A DNA stretch of 64,000 nucleotides from Typha latifolia (taxonomy: Eukaryota; Streptophyta; Magnoliopsida; Poales; Typhaceae). A program made the translations under genes and the position numbers. Position 1 is the first letter of the stretch. Each line of letters starts with the position of its first letter. Below the pieces are notes generated by a model. It searched no databases, was not told the origin of the DNA, and saw nothing but the letters and a program-made list of their open reading frames with translations. The stretch spans positions 124,001 to 188,000 of the forward strand of contig CM034103.1 of assembly GCA_019914945.1 (NCBI GenBank), written 5' to 3'. Below, in pieces: positions 1-12,223 of this stretch.

Positions 1-1062
1 TTAGAGAAATTAAAATTAATATTTACAATCTAAATATACTAATGCATCCTTGAAGAACTATATTAAACTATTAGAATCCACTAATTCATCAACATGTACA
101 ATAATTTTGATTTTCAAAATCAAACTACATTACTAAAATATGATATGAGATGCTAAGGCCGTCCCCTAGGCGAAGCAGAGCCTAGCTATATTCTTTCTAA
201 GGCAGAAAACTAGGTGTTAAGGCTGAAGTCTTTTTAAACAATGATGCTGACTATTAGAGTTTGCTCGATTAGATAAATGTTGGTAATCTTATCTCCTAGT
301 GAGTTTGATTTAGCAGGAGATGATTTATTTTCATGTCAGACAAATTACGGGCATTAGCTTATTCTCAACTGGAGACTACTCTCACCTCCCCCATGATCAT
401 CAATACTTTGTAGTTTGGTTAAGAAATTTGACTACTACATGCCACTTTCCATTTATCTTCCGTTGCAGTTCCTCTCTGCTTCTGAAGAAAAAGCAAGAAG
501 TTTCAATTTTCAATCTTAAGGATTTCTTGTAAGATGACTAGTTTTACAAAGCGTCAAGAGGATCTAAGGCCCATTTAGTGGTTTAACGGCTGTTAAAAAA
601 ATTTCCAAGCAAGATATTGTTTCCTTTTTTTTTTTTGGCTTATCTCTTTTTGTTATAATTGGTATATGAGCAAAAGATGTTTCCTTAGCCAACTATAGGA
701 TAGATATGCTGGTTGATGTCAACTAGTCAATATAGAAGTAGTATTAAGGTTGCTTTTGCGTAACCTATTTCCTTGTACATAGACACCAGGATAACTTGCA
801 TGCTTGAATTACTGTTAGCCATATGAGTAGAAAATCTTGGTTATGCACATCTATCACTTTCCTCAGTAGAGTGGAGCACCTTTGAATTTTAATTCCTGAG
901 TTGAATTTGTACTTGGAAGCTTAAATTGTTTTCCACTTGATGATTTTGCCATAATGTTTTAAATCTGTGTCACATGTCATTATAGATGCTTTTCATTTAT
1001 TTTCATTCTACTTGTTTCTATTGAACTCTTGACCTCGTATGATTTTCTATTTCTCCTTTCAG
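1..1062. other. Non-coding stretch, probably a large intron of the kinase/PP2C gene
   Basis: AT-rich sequence without an exon I can support. The next gene enters at a splice acceptor at 1061-1062 in mid-kinase domain, so this stretch is most likely intron. I looked for the kinase N-lobe (glycine loop, catalytic Lys) and did not find it. It must lie left of the window. Confidence 0.5.
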
Positions 1063-4000
1063 CAAAAGCTCTACAGTACCTACACAACCTTGGGATTGTA
1101 CACAGGGATGTAAAGCCAGCAAATATCCTAGTAATTTTCTTTCATCTGCAATTATTCTCATACTGAATTGGTAATTGTACAGTTAATACTAATTCTGTCG
1201 CTAGTTATGTGCCCTAATGGAAGTCTAAATCTGCTGTATAGCTTGACAGAGGTCTTCATCCACACCTAGCAGATTTTGGTTTGGCCACATACAAGAAGGA
1301 TCTTAAACTTATTTCAGCGAAAAACTGGAAATCATCTGGCAAACCTACAGGTGGTTTTCACAAAAAGAATATGGTGGGGACACTCATTTATATGGCACCA
1401 GAAATTTTGAGGAAGGACGTACAGTCAGAGAAATCTGATGTCTACAGTTTTGCAATATCTATCAAGTAAGAAATATTACAAATTAATACTTCTGTAACAT
1501 ATTTAAACCTATGTAACAAATAAAATATGATTAAAATTTTGATTGGGAAGTAATAAATCAGCTATTATCATTTGTTTCAACATACTAGTGTCCTATGATT
1601 AGTTTATCATCAAGGTCATATCTTGAGACTTGGACAGCACCAAAGAGGCCAAGGGAGAGATGGAAATTTTAAAGATCACAAAATGCCAGTGATGATAGGC
1701 TGAATATCTTTTGATTATTAAATGTTTGAGGCATGTTTTGGTATAATCTATGACACAAGGACTTAATGGCTGTGGCACAGTGGATTACCTAAACGTCTCA
1801 TATTGCCTGACACAATCCTCTTGCCAATGGGTAGACAAGAAATCAGGAATCATGTGGACGGCATAGAGTTTCCTCATAATCTATGATGAATGCATATTGT
1901 AAAGAGGTTGTTCTTGTATAGTCACAAGTCACAAGGATTCACAAGGTATCATTTATTTTGAATGTGCGATCAAGGTTTTCTAAATAGGTTGTCTTGTAAC
2001 ATGATCCCATGAGACAATGGAAGATATTGTCATCACTAAATTATTTTCTCTGGTTCAAAGAAGTTTAATGATATTCAAAAAATTAAAAGTGGAAGTTATT
2101 CTTGCTTAGCACTGTCCTGTTTATGACCTAGTATCTAAAGGTCCATGTTACTTGTAAAGTCTCACAAGTGCTCATCTGTATCTATTGGCTATCCTTGACA
2201 TGTATTTTCACAGCTTTTGTTACCTTATAGGTACTTGCTAATTCAAGCAGAAGAAACCATATGTCACCTATAGTGTATCTTCTCTTGCAAAATATGAAGC
2301 AACTAAAACTGTTAAGCCACAATGTTAATGTTATGCTAATTGTGCACACTTTTGCAGTGAGCTCCTCACTGGCGTTGTGCCTTACACAGATCTACGAGCA
2401 GAAGCCCAGGTATGTTTGCTAGTGCTTCTAAGTTCTATCTGCTTGTGCATGGGCTGAAAATCTCTACATATTTGATCATGCCGATTTCCATTTAAACTCT
2501 GCTTGTCCACCAGTTTTCAATTTAGCCAATTTAAAGCTTCTAAAGTATGTATGAGCATATGGTTATTCATTCTAAGAATTAGCAGTCCAAAAATAGCTGG
2601 GATTAGTTGGGAATTAATGCTTGGCTGTTGTAATTGTTCTTATATTTTAGTATGGATCATCTTTGACTAATCTTTTATAATATTTTATAATAGAGGATGA
2701 TTTATTAATAACGACTATTCTTGTCTTAGGCACACACTGTACTTGAGATGACCTATACTGAACAACAACTTACTGCAGCAGTTGTCTCTGAAGGACTTAG
2801 GCCTGTTCTTGCTCATCCTGATTGTGGTGCTCCATCAAGTCTTCTATCACTTATTCAGAGGTGTTGGGACCCAAATCCCCTTACTAGACCATCATTTGAA
2901 GATATAGTTGAACAGTTAGACACAATTGCGAAGCAAGTGAGAAAGGATTCTGGTCTACTATTATCTTCTTCTCTAAATCAGTGTCAAAATGGCATGATGG
3001 ACAGCCACCATTACCAAGAAAGTTTAAACTGGTCCAATCAAGGGGAACAACTAGCAATGAATGTGAATGCAGTCACCTCACATATGGCACTCTGGCCTAG
3101 TTCTTCCAATGGATCTTCACACTACCATCCAACTTTGTGTTGGGGATCTTTTGCTACATGTGGGAGAAGAGAGACAATGGAAGATACTCACTTTATGCTC
3201 CCACAAATGTGCAATGAGAAGGATGTTCATGCTTTTGGAATTTTCGATGGTCACAGAGGTCCAAGTATCATTATGTTATCATATAATTTTACATAATTAG
3301 AGTTCCGTATCTCAGATTGTTATTTCTACAGGTGCAGCAGCTGCTGAGTTTTCTGCTCGAGCAATTCCAGGATTCTTGCAGAGTTCTGGTTACACTTGCA
3401 GGTTTTTGCCAGTTGTCTATGTGGTAGTTATTATTTTTTGTTTCATTTCTAAATGCTAGTTTGTGCAGTCCAACAGATGCACTGTTTGAAGCATTTACAA
3501 AGACAGATGTTGCATTCAGAGATGAATTAGTTCTTCATCGTAAGTCAAAACGAATTGTTCAGAAAGATTGGCATCCTGGTTGCACAGCAGTTACAGCATT
3601 GATTGTTAGGAACAAGCTTTTTGTTGCAAATGCTGGTGATTGCCGGGCAATTTTAAGCCGTTCTGGTCGGCCATTTCCAATGACTAAGGTGTGAGATATT
3701 CTTCCACTCATTCCTTCCTATTTTGCCAATGTTGTTGGAATCTGAGAACTTATATGAGATAACTTTCTTACGTTTTAACAGGATCATGTTGCAAGCTGTC
3801 CAGATGAAAGAGCACGTGTGATCAAAGAAGGCATTGAAGTGAAATGGCAAATAGATACATGGAGGGTTGGTCCAGCTGCTCTTCAGGTACTTTGTTTTAA
3901 CTGTTATCATATCTCATAACTTCTAAGAATCTGCGATACTGGGATCAACAGTATGTTGACTGCTGAAGCCAGACAAGTACCCTGGCTTGAAATTTTACTA

Positions 4001-5078
4001 TATTCCATGAATGCAATTTATCAATTTGTTCCTCTTAAGTCCTTACCTCTCAGAATTTTCTTTCCTTGAATGTCGTCAATTGCTTCATCAATGTAATTAT
4101 TCTGCAACTCTGATGTCAACAGTATGTTGACTGCTGAAGCCAGACAATTACCCTGGCTTTGAATATTTTACTATATTCCCATGAGTGCAATTTATCAATT
4201 TGTTCCTCTTAAGTCCTTACCTCTCAGAATTTTCTTTCCTTGAATGTAGTCAATTGCTCCATCATGTAATTATTCCGCAACTCTGATGTCATAAAATTTT
4301 GGTATGAATTGACAGACAGTTATTGAAGCTTCATGGAAGTAGAGATTATATACTTAAAATGGTGGATAAAATTGATTTAACATGTCAGTTCATCGGTGGA
4401 TTAAGTTAGCATTTCCAAATTGCAGGCATTAAACATGCAATTCATTTTTAGGAAATAGAAAGGAAAAGACAGAGAGCTCATTTCTAGTGTTTAAAAGATT
4501 TCTGAAAATAATTTCTTCCTTCTTATTAGGTCACAAGGTCAATTGGTGATGACGATCTAAAGCCTGCAGTAACATCAGATCCAGAGATTTTTGAGACTTC
4601 CTTATCAGCAGACGATGAATTCCTGGTAGCGTGCATATGTTTCCTATTTGATGTGAATTTGGGGTTTTTGTTTTCATTGATATGTTTCATACCGTTCTAT
4701 GCCCATACCTTGCTACAGAGGGTCTTGTGGTACAGTAAATGCCCTTTCCATTGGCCCTGATGAAATTGTTTACATAATTGTGCATTAAAATAATTATGGG
4801 AGAATTATTTTGAAAGAATTGTACTCCTAAAAGTGAGAGCACCAGCCATGTCTTACAACAAAGAATTTATGTGACCTTTTCAGGTGATGGCTAGTGATGG
4901 GCTGTGGGATGTCATGAGCAATGAGGATGTGTTATTGATCATCAAAGACACTGTTAAAGATCCTGGAATGTGCTCCAAGAGATTGGCCACCGAAGCTGCA
5001 GCACGTGGCAGCAAAGATAATATCACAGTTATCATTGTCTTCCTTCGCCCTGTCTCTACTGCTGAGAGAATTTATTGA
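1063..5078 (+). CDS. Protein kinase and PP2C-like domain protein, 5' partial
   Basis: The gene fuses a kinase-like domain to a PP2C-type Ser/Thr phosphatase, as in plant proteins of the Arabidopsis At2g40860 type. Exons are 1063-1130, 1242-1465, 2358-2409, 2730-3258, 3332-3401, 3469-3688, 3782-3886, 4530-4625 and 4884-5078. All have GT-AG borders and matching phases, giving 518 visible residues. The first exon opens in the catalytic loop (HRDVKPAN). Exon 2 carries DFG (ADFGLA) and MAPE, and the C-lobe follows. PP2C begins in exon 4 (METMEDTH-like start, FDGHRG), and continues with VANAGDCRAIL, VTRSIGDDD, MASDGLWDV and KDNITVI. These include the metal-binding Asp positions of the family. The N-lobe and start codon lie left of the window. 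Its substrate is not known from sequence. The 3' end converges on the Rpr2-like gene. Confidence 0.9.
3945..4290 (+). repeat. 171-bp direct tandem duplication inside an intron
   Basis: Two consecutive copies start at 3945 and 4116 (period 171). Both run from TCAACAGTATGTTGAC to CTCTGATGTC with only scattered substitutions and 1-base indels. They lie wholly within the PP2C intron between exons ending at 3886 and starting at 4530, and do not touch a splice site. Confidence 0.9.
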
Positions 5079-6208
5079 GTTGGAAGATGGTATATATTGG
5101 TTGGAATTCATTTGCACTGGTCGAGATTGACTTACTCATACCATTTAATCAAAGCCAATTCCAGAAGCATTTTTTTAAGCTTTTCTTTTCTTTTTTGATT
5201 AGAAGCAATACCACAAGCATTTGCTGGAATACAAATTATTTATTGGTTTGCCAGTGTTGTAGCTTTAAGAATGTTGTAAAATTTACAATTTACACATCAA
5301 TCATTATGTGGAGACTTGATTGTTCTTTTAGCTCAAAAGGTGCCATCAAAGAATAGAGTGAAACATGACATTGTAGTTGCTTGACATAATACAGGGCAAG
5401 TGATATGATAGTTTATCAACATTAGAAGTGTCCACACTTCTAAGTTGTAGAAATTCTACTCAGTGCCTCAAAATTTTAATCTGTGTGTTTTCCCGCTGTA
5501 GGATTGATTTGCTGGATAAATAATCTAGTGCAGCTACTGCTGCCAATATGCTGCAACAAAGATCCAGAAAAGACTTGTCCTTTGTTCTCTGATCTCAACT
5601 AACACAAGCCCAAAACTCTCCAACTTATCAGCATTCATTCCAGAAGGATATCCAGCTGCCCTTGTCCAATGAATAATTAAAACCATAGAAGAAAAATGTG
5701 TCACTCATAATATGTAGCTTGCATACACAAGTTGTGTCCATAGCTGGCTAGCTGCAACGCAAATGCTCAACCCATTCTTTAGAAGTAGGCTTTAATGAAC
5801 TGAAGAGATCACTGTATAGTTGGGAGAAAGGACATGCATAAAACTCTATTCTGTTTACATCTAGATAACTCAGATTAGTACAACTCCCATTAGAAATTTC
5901 TCATACTTTGCCTTAGCTTATTCAATACTAATATCTTTGCCTGACAAAGAAGGGTTACATTAAGTAGCTTGCAACTTGCACCTCCAGAAAACCAAGAAAA
6001 TAGATCTTTGTGCGTACAATTCCCTCAAAAAAGAAAAAGAAAAAGAAAAAAAAAAGATCTTTGGAAAATCTCATGTATGGGGAATAACACTATATAAATG
6101 AAGCAGTAACATAATGAGATTAGCCATGAATCATCACTACCAACACTTCTCTTCTGTTGACACAATTAGACTCTATTTTACCTCTATCTCCTTTTATGAC
6201 ATGGGCAC
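5079..6208. other. Intergenic region between convergent genes
   Basis: This holds the 3' flanks of two convergent genes. I see no coding stretch, RNA gene or clear element, only A-rich runs around 6030-6055. Confidence 0.6.
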
Positions 6209-7553
6209 CTACATAATAAATGGGATGGCAAAGTTGCTAATGCTCCTGGCGTTCTCAAGCTCCTCGCTCTTGGTGATCTCCTTCAGACTAGACCATCCCT
6301 TTCTCCGCCGCTTGCTTGAACCACCAACTCCTTTTACAGAATCTGTTGCTGTAGTGTTGTTTGCACCAAGAAGGTCACCTGTTACTGAAGTAGAAACTTT
6401 CCTCTTGTTGGATATACTCACAGAGTTTACTAATGGAGTCATTGGAGACTTGCAATCCAACATTGCATTATTTTCTGGAGTGCTACGCTCCGATGGTGTT
6501 AAGGAGTTCACTACAGCACTCACTTCCACATACTGATCAAGTTCGTCTTTCATAGCTAATCCTTGCTTACTCCTTTCCTCGTCTAGCAGCAGATCCGGAT
6601 TTGAGTCTAACTTATGACTATGCCTTGAAGCTAATAAGCTTTTAACATGGCCATCAAGAGTGCCCCATCTGACATTGGGGTGAGAACAATAATGACATGC
6701 GTAGACGATGTTGTTCCGAGATGGGATGCATGACTTTTTGCGGTGCCTTGCCTTCTTTGCTTTCTTTCTTATGCGAATAGTGCAGTTAAAGCCCGGTTGT
6801 AAGATTGTTTCGCATCTGCAGAACATTTTAAAAGTCCTCACATATCAGAAAAGAGAATGCCATGAGGTATCAAAAATTATTAAGCGTGTAAAGTAGAAAA
6901 ACAAAGAACAATGGACATGTATGAAATCCTTTTTAAGAAAGATACTATGCGAGATAAGATTGGTTCTGGTAGCAATCAAGCAACAACGCAGGACCTAAAA
7001 AGGCCTTCCAATTAAACAAAATTGAGCTTCATAATCACTAAACAAGCAATCAACAGCATCAACGAGCATGTCAAGTAACAGAAAAAAAAGAGTAGGTTTT
7101 GTTGCATAATCTGCAATCTCACCAAAGAAAAAGTCAGAAGTTTCGTAGACATCAACAGATTAACGCTATTATTTTCCACAACAATTTGGTAGAGACATGA
7201 GCAATTTAGATGAAACAGAGATTGACTAAATTAGTAACACCAATTTATGTAAATAAAATCAAAAGACGAACTTACCTTTGGCAAATAAGATTTGATTGGT
7301 CCAAAGGAACCCCCGAGTCCTCCGCTTTCGCAGCCAAACGCTCGCCGAGGAACGCGCCGAGAGGAGGCACACTTGCTTGGCCACTCGCCCATGTCGCCAA
7401 ACGCTGGAGATGCTGAACCCGCAACACAGAGCACACGTCGACATGCCTCTTCCCGGTGTTCTCCTCGCGGAGCGATGATGCCCCTCCTCTATGGTTATGG
7501 TTCTTCTTTCTCTGCTGCCCAGGCAACCATCTGTTCTCTTGCTTCCTTCCCAT
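6209..7553 (-). CDS. RNase P Rpr2/Rpp21/SNM1-family zinc-ribbon protein
   Basis: Two exons: 7276-7553 (start codon 7551-7553) and 6209-6815 (stop 6209-6211). The donor GTAAGT at 7275 and the acceptor CTGCAG at 6816 join in phase, giving 294 aa. The N-terminal 90 residues resemble the helical part of plant Rpr2-like proteins (VLRVQHLQRLATWA, LGAFLGERLA). A zinc ribbon follows with Cys91-x2-Cys94 and Cys133-x2-Cys136, including CETILQPGFNC and ACHYCSHPN. The last 150 residues are low-complexity and end in a basic patch (SKRRRKGW), a possible nuclear signal. Family members are protein subunits of RNase P/MRP or relatives with RNA roles in the nucleus. The precise role of the plant protein is not visible here. 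An upstream in-frame ATG at 7604 exists, but the MGRK start fits the family better. Confidence 0.8.
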
Positions 7554-7914
7554 CGTAAGATGGGTGATATGGAATCGGGTCGAGAATTCTCTAATGTCGA
7601 ACAATCGACGACGAGGTCCGTTTCCAATCGACGGCCATGAACGACGGCGGAAGGATCTCGATCGGAGGCGATGGGGAGAACGGTAAACACGACAGCGGAG
7701 AGATCGCGCGGAGGAGCGACTAGGAGGTGAAGTCGAAGCCGGCGGCGACTAAGAAGTCGGCAGCTAATAAAGTAACCCTATTTCCCCTCTCTATAGCCTA
7801 TATATAAAAATATCTTGTTACTTGCGAGTTCTTAAATAAGAGTTTTATTAAGTTTTCTTAAATTGAGCTTTATTAACTGGGCTAAGTGTGAAAGTAAAAA
7901 AAAGGTTTGTTCCG
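7554..7914. other. 5' flank and probable promoter of the Rpr2-like gene
   Basis: The first 200 bases are GC-rich with many CpG, as expected for a 5' UTR and promoter read leftwards. It turns AT-rich beyond about 7760. I see no clear TATA box. Confidence 0.4.
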
Positions 7915-8625
7915 ATATGCTTATCAAATATTTTCTTTGGAAACTAATCATGGTAGATTGCTTATCAAAATAGATATTTTAAATATAGCATCTCAATTGA
8001 TCCAGTAACATATGTGTGGCAGGGAAGAGAAACTGTGGAACATCTTTTTCTTGAGTGTGATGTAATCTGACAATTTTAGGACATCTCTATGACTGTGTTG
8101 AGTATCCATTTCTCTGGCTCTTTAAGGACTAGGTTAATGAAAGTTTGGAGCATAATAACTCCTTTTCTCTTGCTATTATAGCAAATTCTCTTTAGTAGAT
8201 TTGAAAATTTTATAACACTCATATGTTTAAGGATACTAAGCCTTTGGTTTATTAAGTGAGGAGGAATATGTTAATGTTGGCGATTAAATACTTTCAAAGA
8301 TCTGCTAAGTAAAATCTGTCAAAAGTACTAACTCCGCCGCTTTTAAGAGGCACCCCCCAAACCCTAGTGTTATCAAGATAAATGTTGAGGGTGTTTTTAA
8401 TCCTACAACTATGCAGGGAGGACCATGCAAGGAAGTAGACAGACTCTACCTTCTTTGAAGCTTGGGCATTATGAAAAGCCTTATCTAAAGCAAAGGAGAA
8501 TGGATTTCCAAAATTGATATTTAAAACTGATTCTTAAACCTTAATTCAGCTCCTAAATCAACAATCAAATTCAACCTGAATGTGAGGCAAATAGTGTTGT
8601 TGCCCAATAGTTAGCAAGTTATAGT
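7915..8625 (+). mobile_element. Degenerate LINE (non-LTR retrotransposon) 3' fragment
   Basis: Conceptual translation in shifting frames shows remnants of the plant LINE 3' end. A KYFLWKL-like stretch lies at about 7927. Next comes a zinc-binding reverse-transcriptase tail (MCGRE, TVEHLFLEC) at about 8010-8060. An RNase H start (VIKINVEGVFNP) lies at about 8365-8400, and an RNase H end (ANSVVAQ-stop-LAS) at about 8585-8620. Stops and frameshifts interrupt it throughout, so it is an old, dead copy. Ends and target-site duplication are not recognisable. Confidence 0.65.
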
Positions 8626-8743
8626 AGTTTTTTTTATTTTTTTTTAAGGATGACTCAATGATGCTAGTAGTTCCAATCTATTTTGGCTAATTGGGATTAA
8701 TCAATCCCGGTTATGCTAAGGTTGTACTTCTAGCGTTTGGGTT

Positions 8744-8997
8744 AGCGGGTAGTAGGAGTAAAATACGTACCAGATACGGATGACAAACTCTTAAGTCTAA
8801 CACTAAACTTCTCCACATACTCCCCCCTCTTTATTCGCTCGCCGCCTCCGTGGACGATCTCGGCGTTCGACGAGCTGGAGGAGAAGTATCTGCCGCCGCC
8901 GGGGGGAGATCGGCGGAAGGCCCTCAAGGCGGCGAAGATTCTGGAGGAGGGCTTCGCGGTGGAGAAGGATCTCCTCATCAAGGCCGACCAATCACAG
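8744..8997 (+). other. GC-rich, coding-like block with splice donor, possible orphan exon
   Basis: One plus-strand frame stays open from about 8744 to a good donor (CACAG/GTTTGG) at 8997/8998. It is GC-rich against AT-rich surroundings and would encode a charged helical segment (FDELEEKYLPPP, KALKAAKILEEG, AVEKDLLIKAD). There is no ATG in that frame. Spliced to the acceptor at 9650 it would be out of frame with the transporter ATG. It could be a 5' UTR exon of the transporter gene or a relic exon of another gene. I do not recognise the protein. Confidence 0.35.
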
Positions 8998-9652
8998 GTT
9001 TGGACGCGTGCGAGCTTAGATATCTCTTTATTTTGATGCCTAACGCAATATTCTCTTAGAAATTTAGTAGTAATCTCTGATGATTTGCTAGAGAAAATTA
9101 CCCCTTTCTTGGATCTTGTCGACATGATACTACATCGAATTAGATTTGGAAATTTGAATCCGAAGTGCGAAAATAATTTAGAGATTTTATCTTCTTTATG
9201 TTCTGTTAGGTTGTATAAAGATCTGCGGCCATGCTAAAGTTGCATTTGTTAGACTAACTCCCTAGGATAACATTCATATTTACATTTCTTCTCTTTGAAG
9301 AAGAGTAAATTGGACATGCATATTCCTTATGTTCATGTAAGGTGTATAATGTTGTATGTATAAGCATTAAACCACACAGACATATAATGCTTAATTGCCT
9401 ACGTATATGTACTTATATATTGATATTGATATATGTCACATTATTGTAATTTAGGCAGCATGTGAGATTGTAGGTTGTAATGATACAATTGTGAAGAGAC
9501 AATCATAACTTATTTAAATCAACATATTTGTGCTATTATGCTCAATAAATCGTGGTACTATCAAGATGCTATGAAGTGTGCACAATTTTTAGGCTTGTAG
9601 CTCATTCTCAACTCTGAATGCTAACAATGACTAATTTGTGATATCTGCAGTC
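8998..9652 (+). other. Probable 5' intron or flank of the transporter gene
   Basis: AT-rich, with no coding signal. It ends in a pyrimidine-poor but usable acceptor (ATATCTGCAG) three bases before the transporter ATG, which suggests a 5' UTR intron starting at the donor at 8998. Confidence 0.4.
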
Positions 9653-10702
9653 ATGGCTCCTGTCAAGCTTGAAGCTTCCAAGCAGTACTATGCAACCAGT
9701 AGCCTTGTTGTAGGATATGCTCTCTGTTCGAGCTTACTCGCCATCATTAATAAATATGCCATCACAAAGTTCAATTACCCTGGTCTCTTGACAGCATTGC
9801 AGTATTTGACTTCTGCATTTGGTGTTTGGTTACTCGGGAAGTTGGGTTTTCTTTACCATGATCCTTTTACCTTTGAGACTGCAAAGAAATTCTTGCCTGC
9901 TGCCATTGTCTTCTATCTTGCCATATTCACCAACACCAATCTCCTCCGCCATGCCAATGTTGACACATTTATAGTGTTCCGATCACTGACTCCGCTTCTG
10001 GTTGCTATTGCTGACACTACCTTCAGGAAGCAGCCTTGTCCTTCAAAGCTTACATTCTTATCTCTTGTTATTATATTGGGAGGTGCCGTTGGGTATGTGA
10101 TGACAGATACAGGATTCAACCTCACAGCATACTCCTGGGCATTTGCTTATTTGGTGACAATAACGACTGAGATGGTGTACATAAAACACATGGTAACAAA
10201 CATGGGGCTGAACACATGGGGTTTTGTAATCTATAATAATCTTCTTTCATTGATGATGGCTCCAGTGTTTTGGTTTTTAACGGGAGAGCATGTGGATGTA
10301 TTTGCAGCCATAAAATCAAGGTCCCAGAACTGGTTCGAAGTTGATGCTTTCTTTGCGGTGGCTTTGTCTTGTGTTTTTGGATTACTCATCAGTTTCTTTG
10401 GTTTTGCGGCAAGGAAAGCAATTTCTGCTACAGCATTTACAGTCACAGGTGTTGTCAACAAGTTTCTTACTGTTGCTATAAATGTATTGATTTGGGATAA
10501 GCATGCAAGCCCATTTGGTTTGATGTGCTTGCTTTTTACCCTTTTTGGGGGAATCCTTTATCAGCAATCAGTTACTGGAAAGGGAAGCCCTTCATCCCAG
10601 CGTGAGATAGCAGTTTCGAAGCAAGCAAATGGTGGACGAAACAATGAGGTGGAAGTTGAGGAGCAACTGTTGGGTGTATCTGGTAAGGATTCTAGTGTAT
10701 AA
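9653..10702 (+). CDS. GFT1: GDP-fucose/nucleotide-sugar transporter (GONST4/GFT1-like)
   Basis: A single coding exon of 349 aa from ATG 9653 to TAA 10702. It is a multi-spanning member of the NST/TPT superfamily of Golgi antiporters, with about ten hydrophobic segments. The sequence closely follows plant GONST4/GFT1, which imports GDP-fucose into the Golgi for glycan fucosylation. Matching stretches are NYPGLLTALQYLTSA (about 41-55), FTNTNLLRHANVDTFIVFRS (92-111) and the GVVNK motif at 266-270. That motif corresponds to the GxLNK-type nucleotide-sugar motif of GDP-sugar transporters. The C-terminus is a short polar, cytosol-type tail. The frame is also open a few codons upstream, but the ATG three bases after a splice acceptor fits the family N-terminus. 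Substrate is inferred from similarity only. Confidence 0.88.
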   Translation: MAPVKLEASKQYYATSSLVVGYALCSSLLAIINKYAITKFNYPGLLTALQYLTSAFGVWLLGKLGFLYHDPFTFETAKKFLPAAIVFYLAIFTNTNLLRHANVDTFIVFRSLTPLLVAIADTTFRKQPCPSKLTFLSLVIILGGAVGYVMTDTGFNLTAYSWAFAYLVTITTEMVYIKHMVTNMGLNTWGFVIYNNLLSLMMAPVFWFLTGEHVDVFAAIKSRSQNWFEVDAFFAVALSCVFGLLISFFGFAARKAISATAFTVTGVVNKFLTVAINVLIWDKHASPFGLMCLLFTLFGGILYQQSVTGKGSPSSQREIAVSKQANGGRNNEVEVEEQLLGVSGKDSSV

Positions 10703-12223
10703 ACTTCATTTACAGTTTCTTTTTTTGTGCTGATAAAATTGTGCCTTATATGAAGCCCAATTTGTCACACTAATAGTGATCTTGCAAGACTCTCAATTCT
10801 GTTGTTGTATGAGGAAGCCCTGGCTAGTGTTTGCATTGAAAGGCTAAAACTCATCTAGTCCTATGTCTTGTGTCGCTATTATTAGGCAATATTTGAACTC
10901 CAAAATTTCTTGGTAAAGAAAGATATGTAGATCCAAAATTTGCTTTTTCCCATTTTGTGTTGTAGATCTTATTCTACATTGAAGATGTTATAAATGTTGT
11001 ACTACGTAACGATGGACAACAAATAGTCTTCTCTATTATGGTAGATTTGCGCAGTCAACCTTATGTCATTCCTTTTCCTTGTGCCATCTATGAATCAATA
11101 CTATTTCTGTTGGTTGCTTCTAATCCAAAATATAGGGATAAAGCATAGTAGTTATGGTGGTGGACATTAAGAACTATAATTTTTCTAATAGTAAACACAA
11201 TCATTTTCTTTTTAGGCGAAATTATTATCTCGGGCAATAAAAATATAGAAATACCCAAGTTTCAAATCTTCTGCATATTTTGGACATGTATAACCAAGAA
11301 GAAGAATAGAACTAAGAACATAATATTGGTGGAAAGTTGGGAGAAGTACCAACTACCAAGGTTATCTGTGAGAAAGTTGTTTAATATGAGTAGAGTACAA
11401 CATGTTTGCATGGAGGAGTGATTTTATTCAGATAGCAAGCATTGCAGAAGGGTGCAGACTGAGAAAAAAAAAAAGATTTGATTAGAACTGTGAGGAAATT
11501 GACACTACTTTCCATGTTAAAAAAAACTCTCAACTCTTTCCCCTCGTGGTCTAAATTAACATAAAATTATTATGTTCTTTTATCCAAACTTAATGAAAAA
11601 GGTACTATAATGTTTTTTATTTTTAATTATTACAGAAAATTTTCCAAACCAAAATGGATATCAAAATGACAAAGTTGTTTTTCTCCTATTAAATTTACTC
11701 ATGGTATCTCAGTCTTCAATCTTACAATAAAATACATTTTCTTTCTCTTCTATCCTCTCATACATAAGATTATATACTTTAAATCTTAGTTATCGTCTCT
11801 ATAGCACTATGTAACTCTTTTTAAATATATAATCATAAAATAAAATGTCTCGTTTTTCTGAGACAATGGGATAATTATCTCATTATCACCCAAGTAAATT
11901 TAATGTACACCGGGCAAAGCATACAAAACCGCAACCACGGGAGACCTTTTCTTTATGCTTTTGCAAATAACCCCTTATTTTTTAATCTTTCTTTCAAAAA
12001 CCTACCTCTTTTTTTTGTGTGGAGTAGTACGGTGTTCGCAATATATTATACTATATACAAAGTCTTTAGTTTTTTTTTTTTTTTTTTTTGTGAAGAGCCC
12101 TCTACTTTTAATCTTATTGCAAAAACTATCCTCCGTTTCCAGAGTCCGTACTGTCTTCGGAATTAAATTTGGAGCAAATCCATTTCTGATGAATAAAAGG
12201 ATTATCATACTTGAATACGAAAA
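10703..12223. other. Intergenic region between convergent genes
   Basis: AT-rich sequence between the transporter and the last exon of the hAT-derived gene. It has a poly-T run at about 12070-12090. I see no supported gene; the short open frames at 11903-12344 are low-complexity. Confidence 0.6.

Noticed and set aside
865..895. Short EWSTFEF frame that might be a relic of the kinase exon
   Set aside because: Seven codons, followed by a stop; too short and not conserved enough to support.
8742..9125. Minus-strand open frame of 127 codons over the GC-rich block
   Set aside because: It is the reverse shadow of a GC-rich segment, extends into AT-rich sequence and resembles no family I know.
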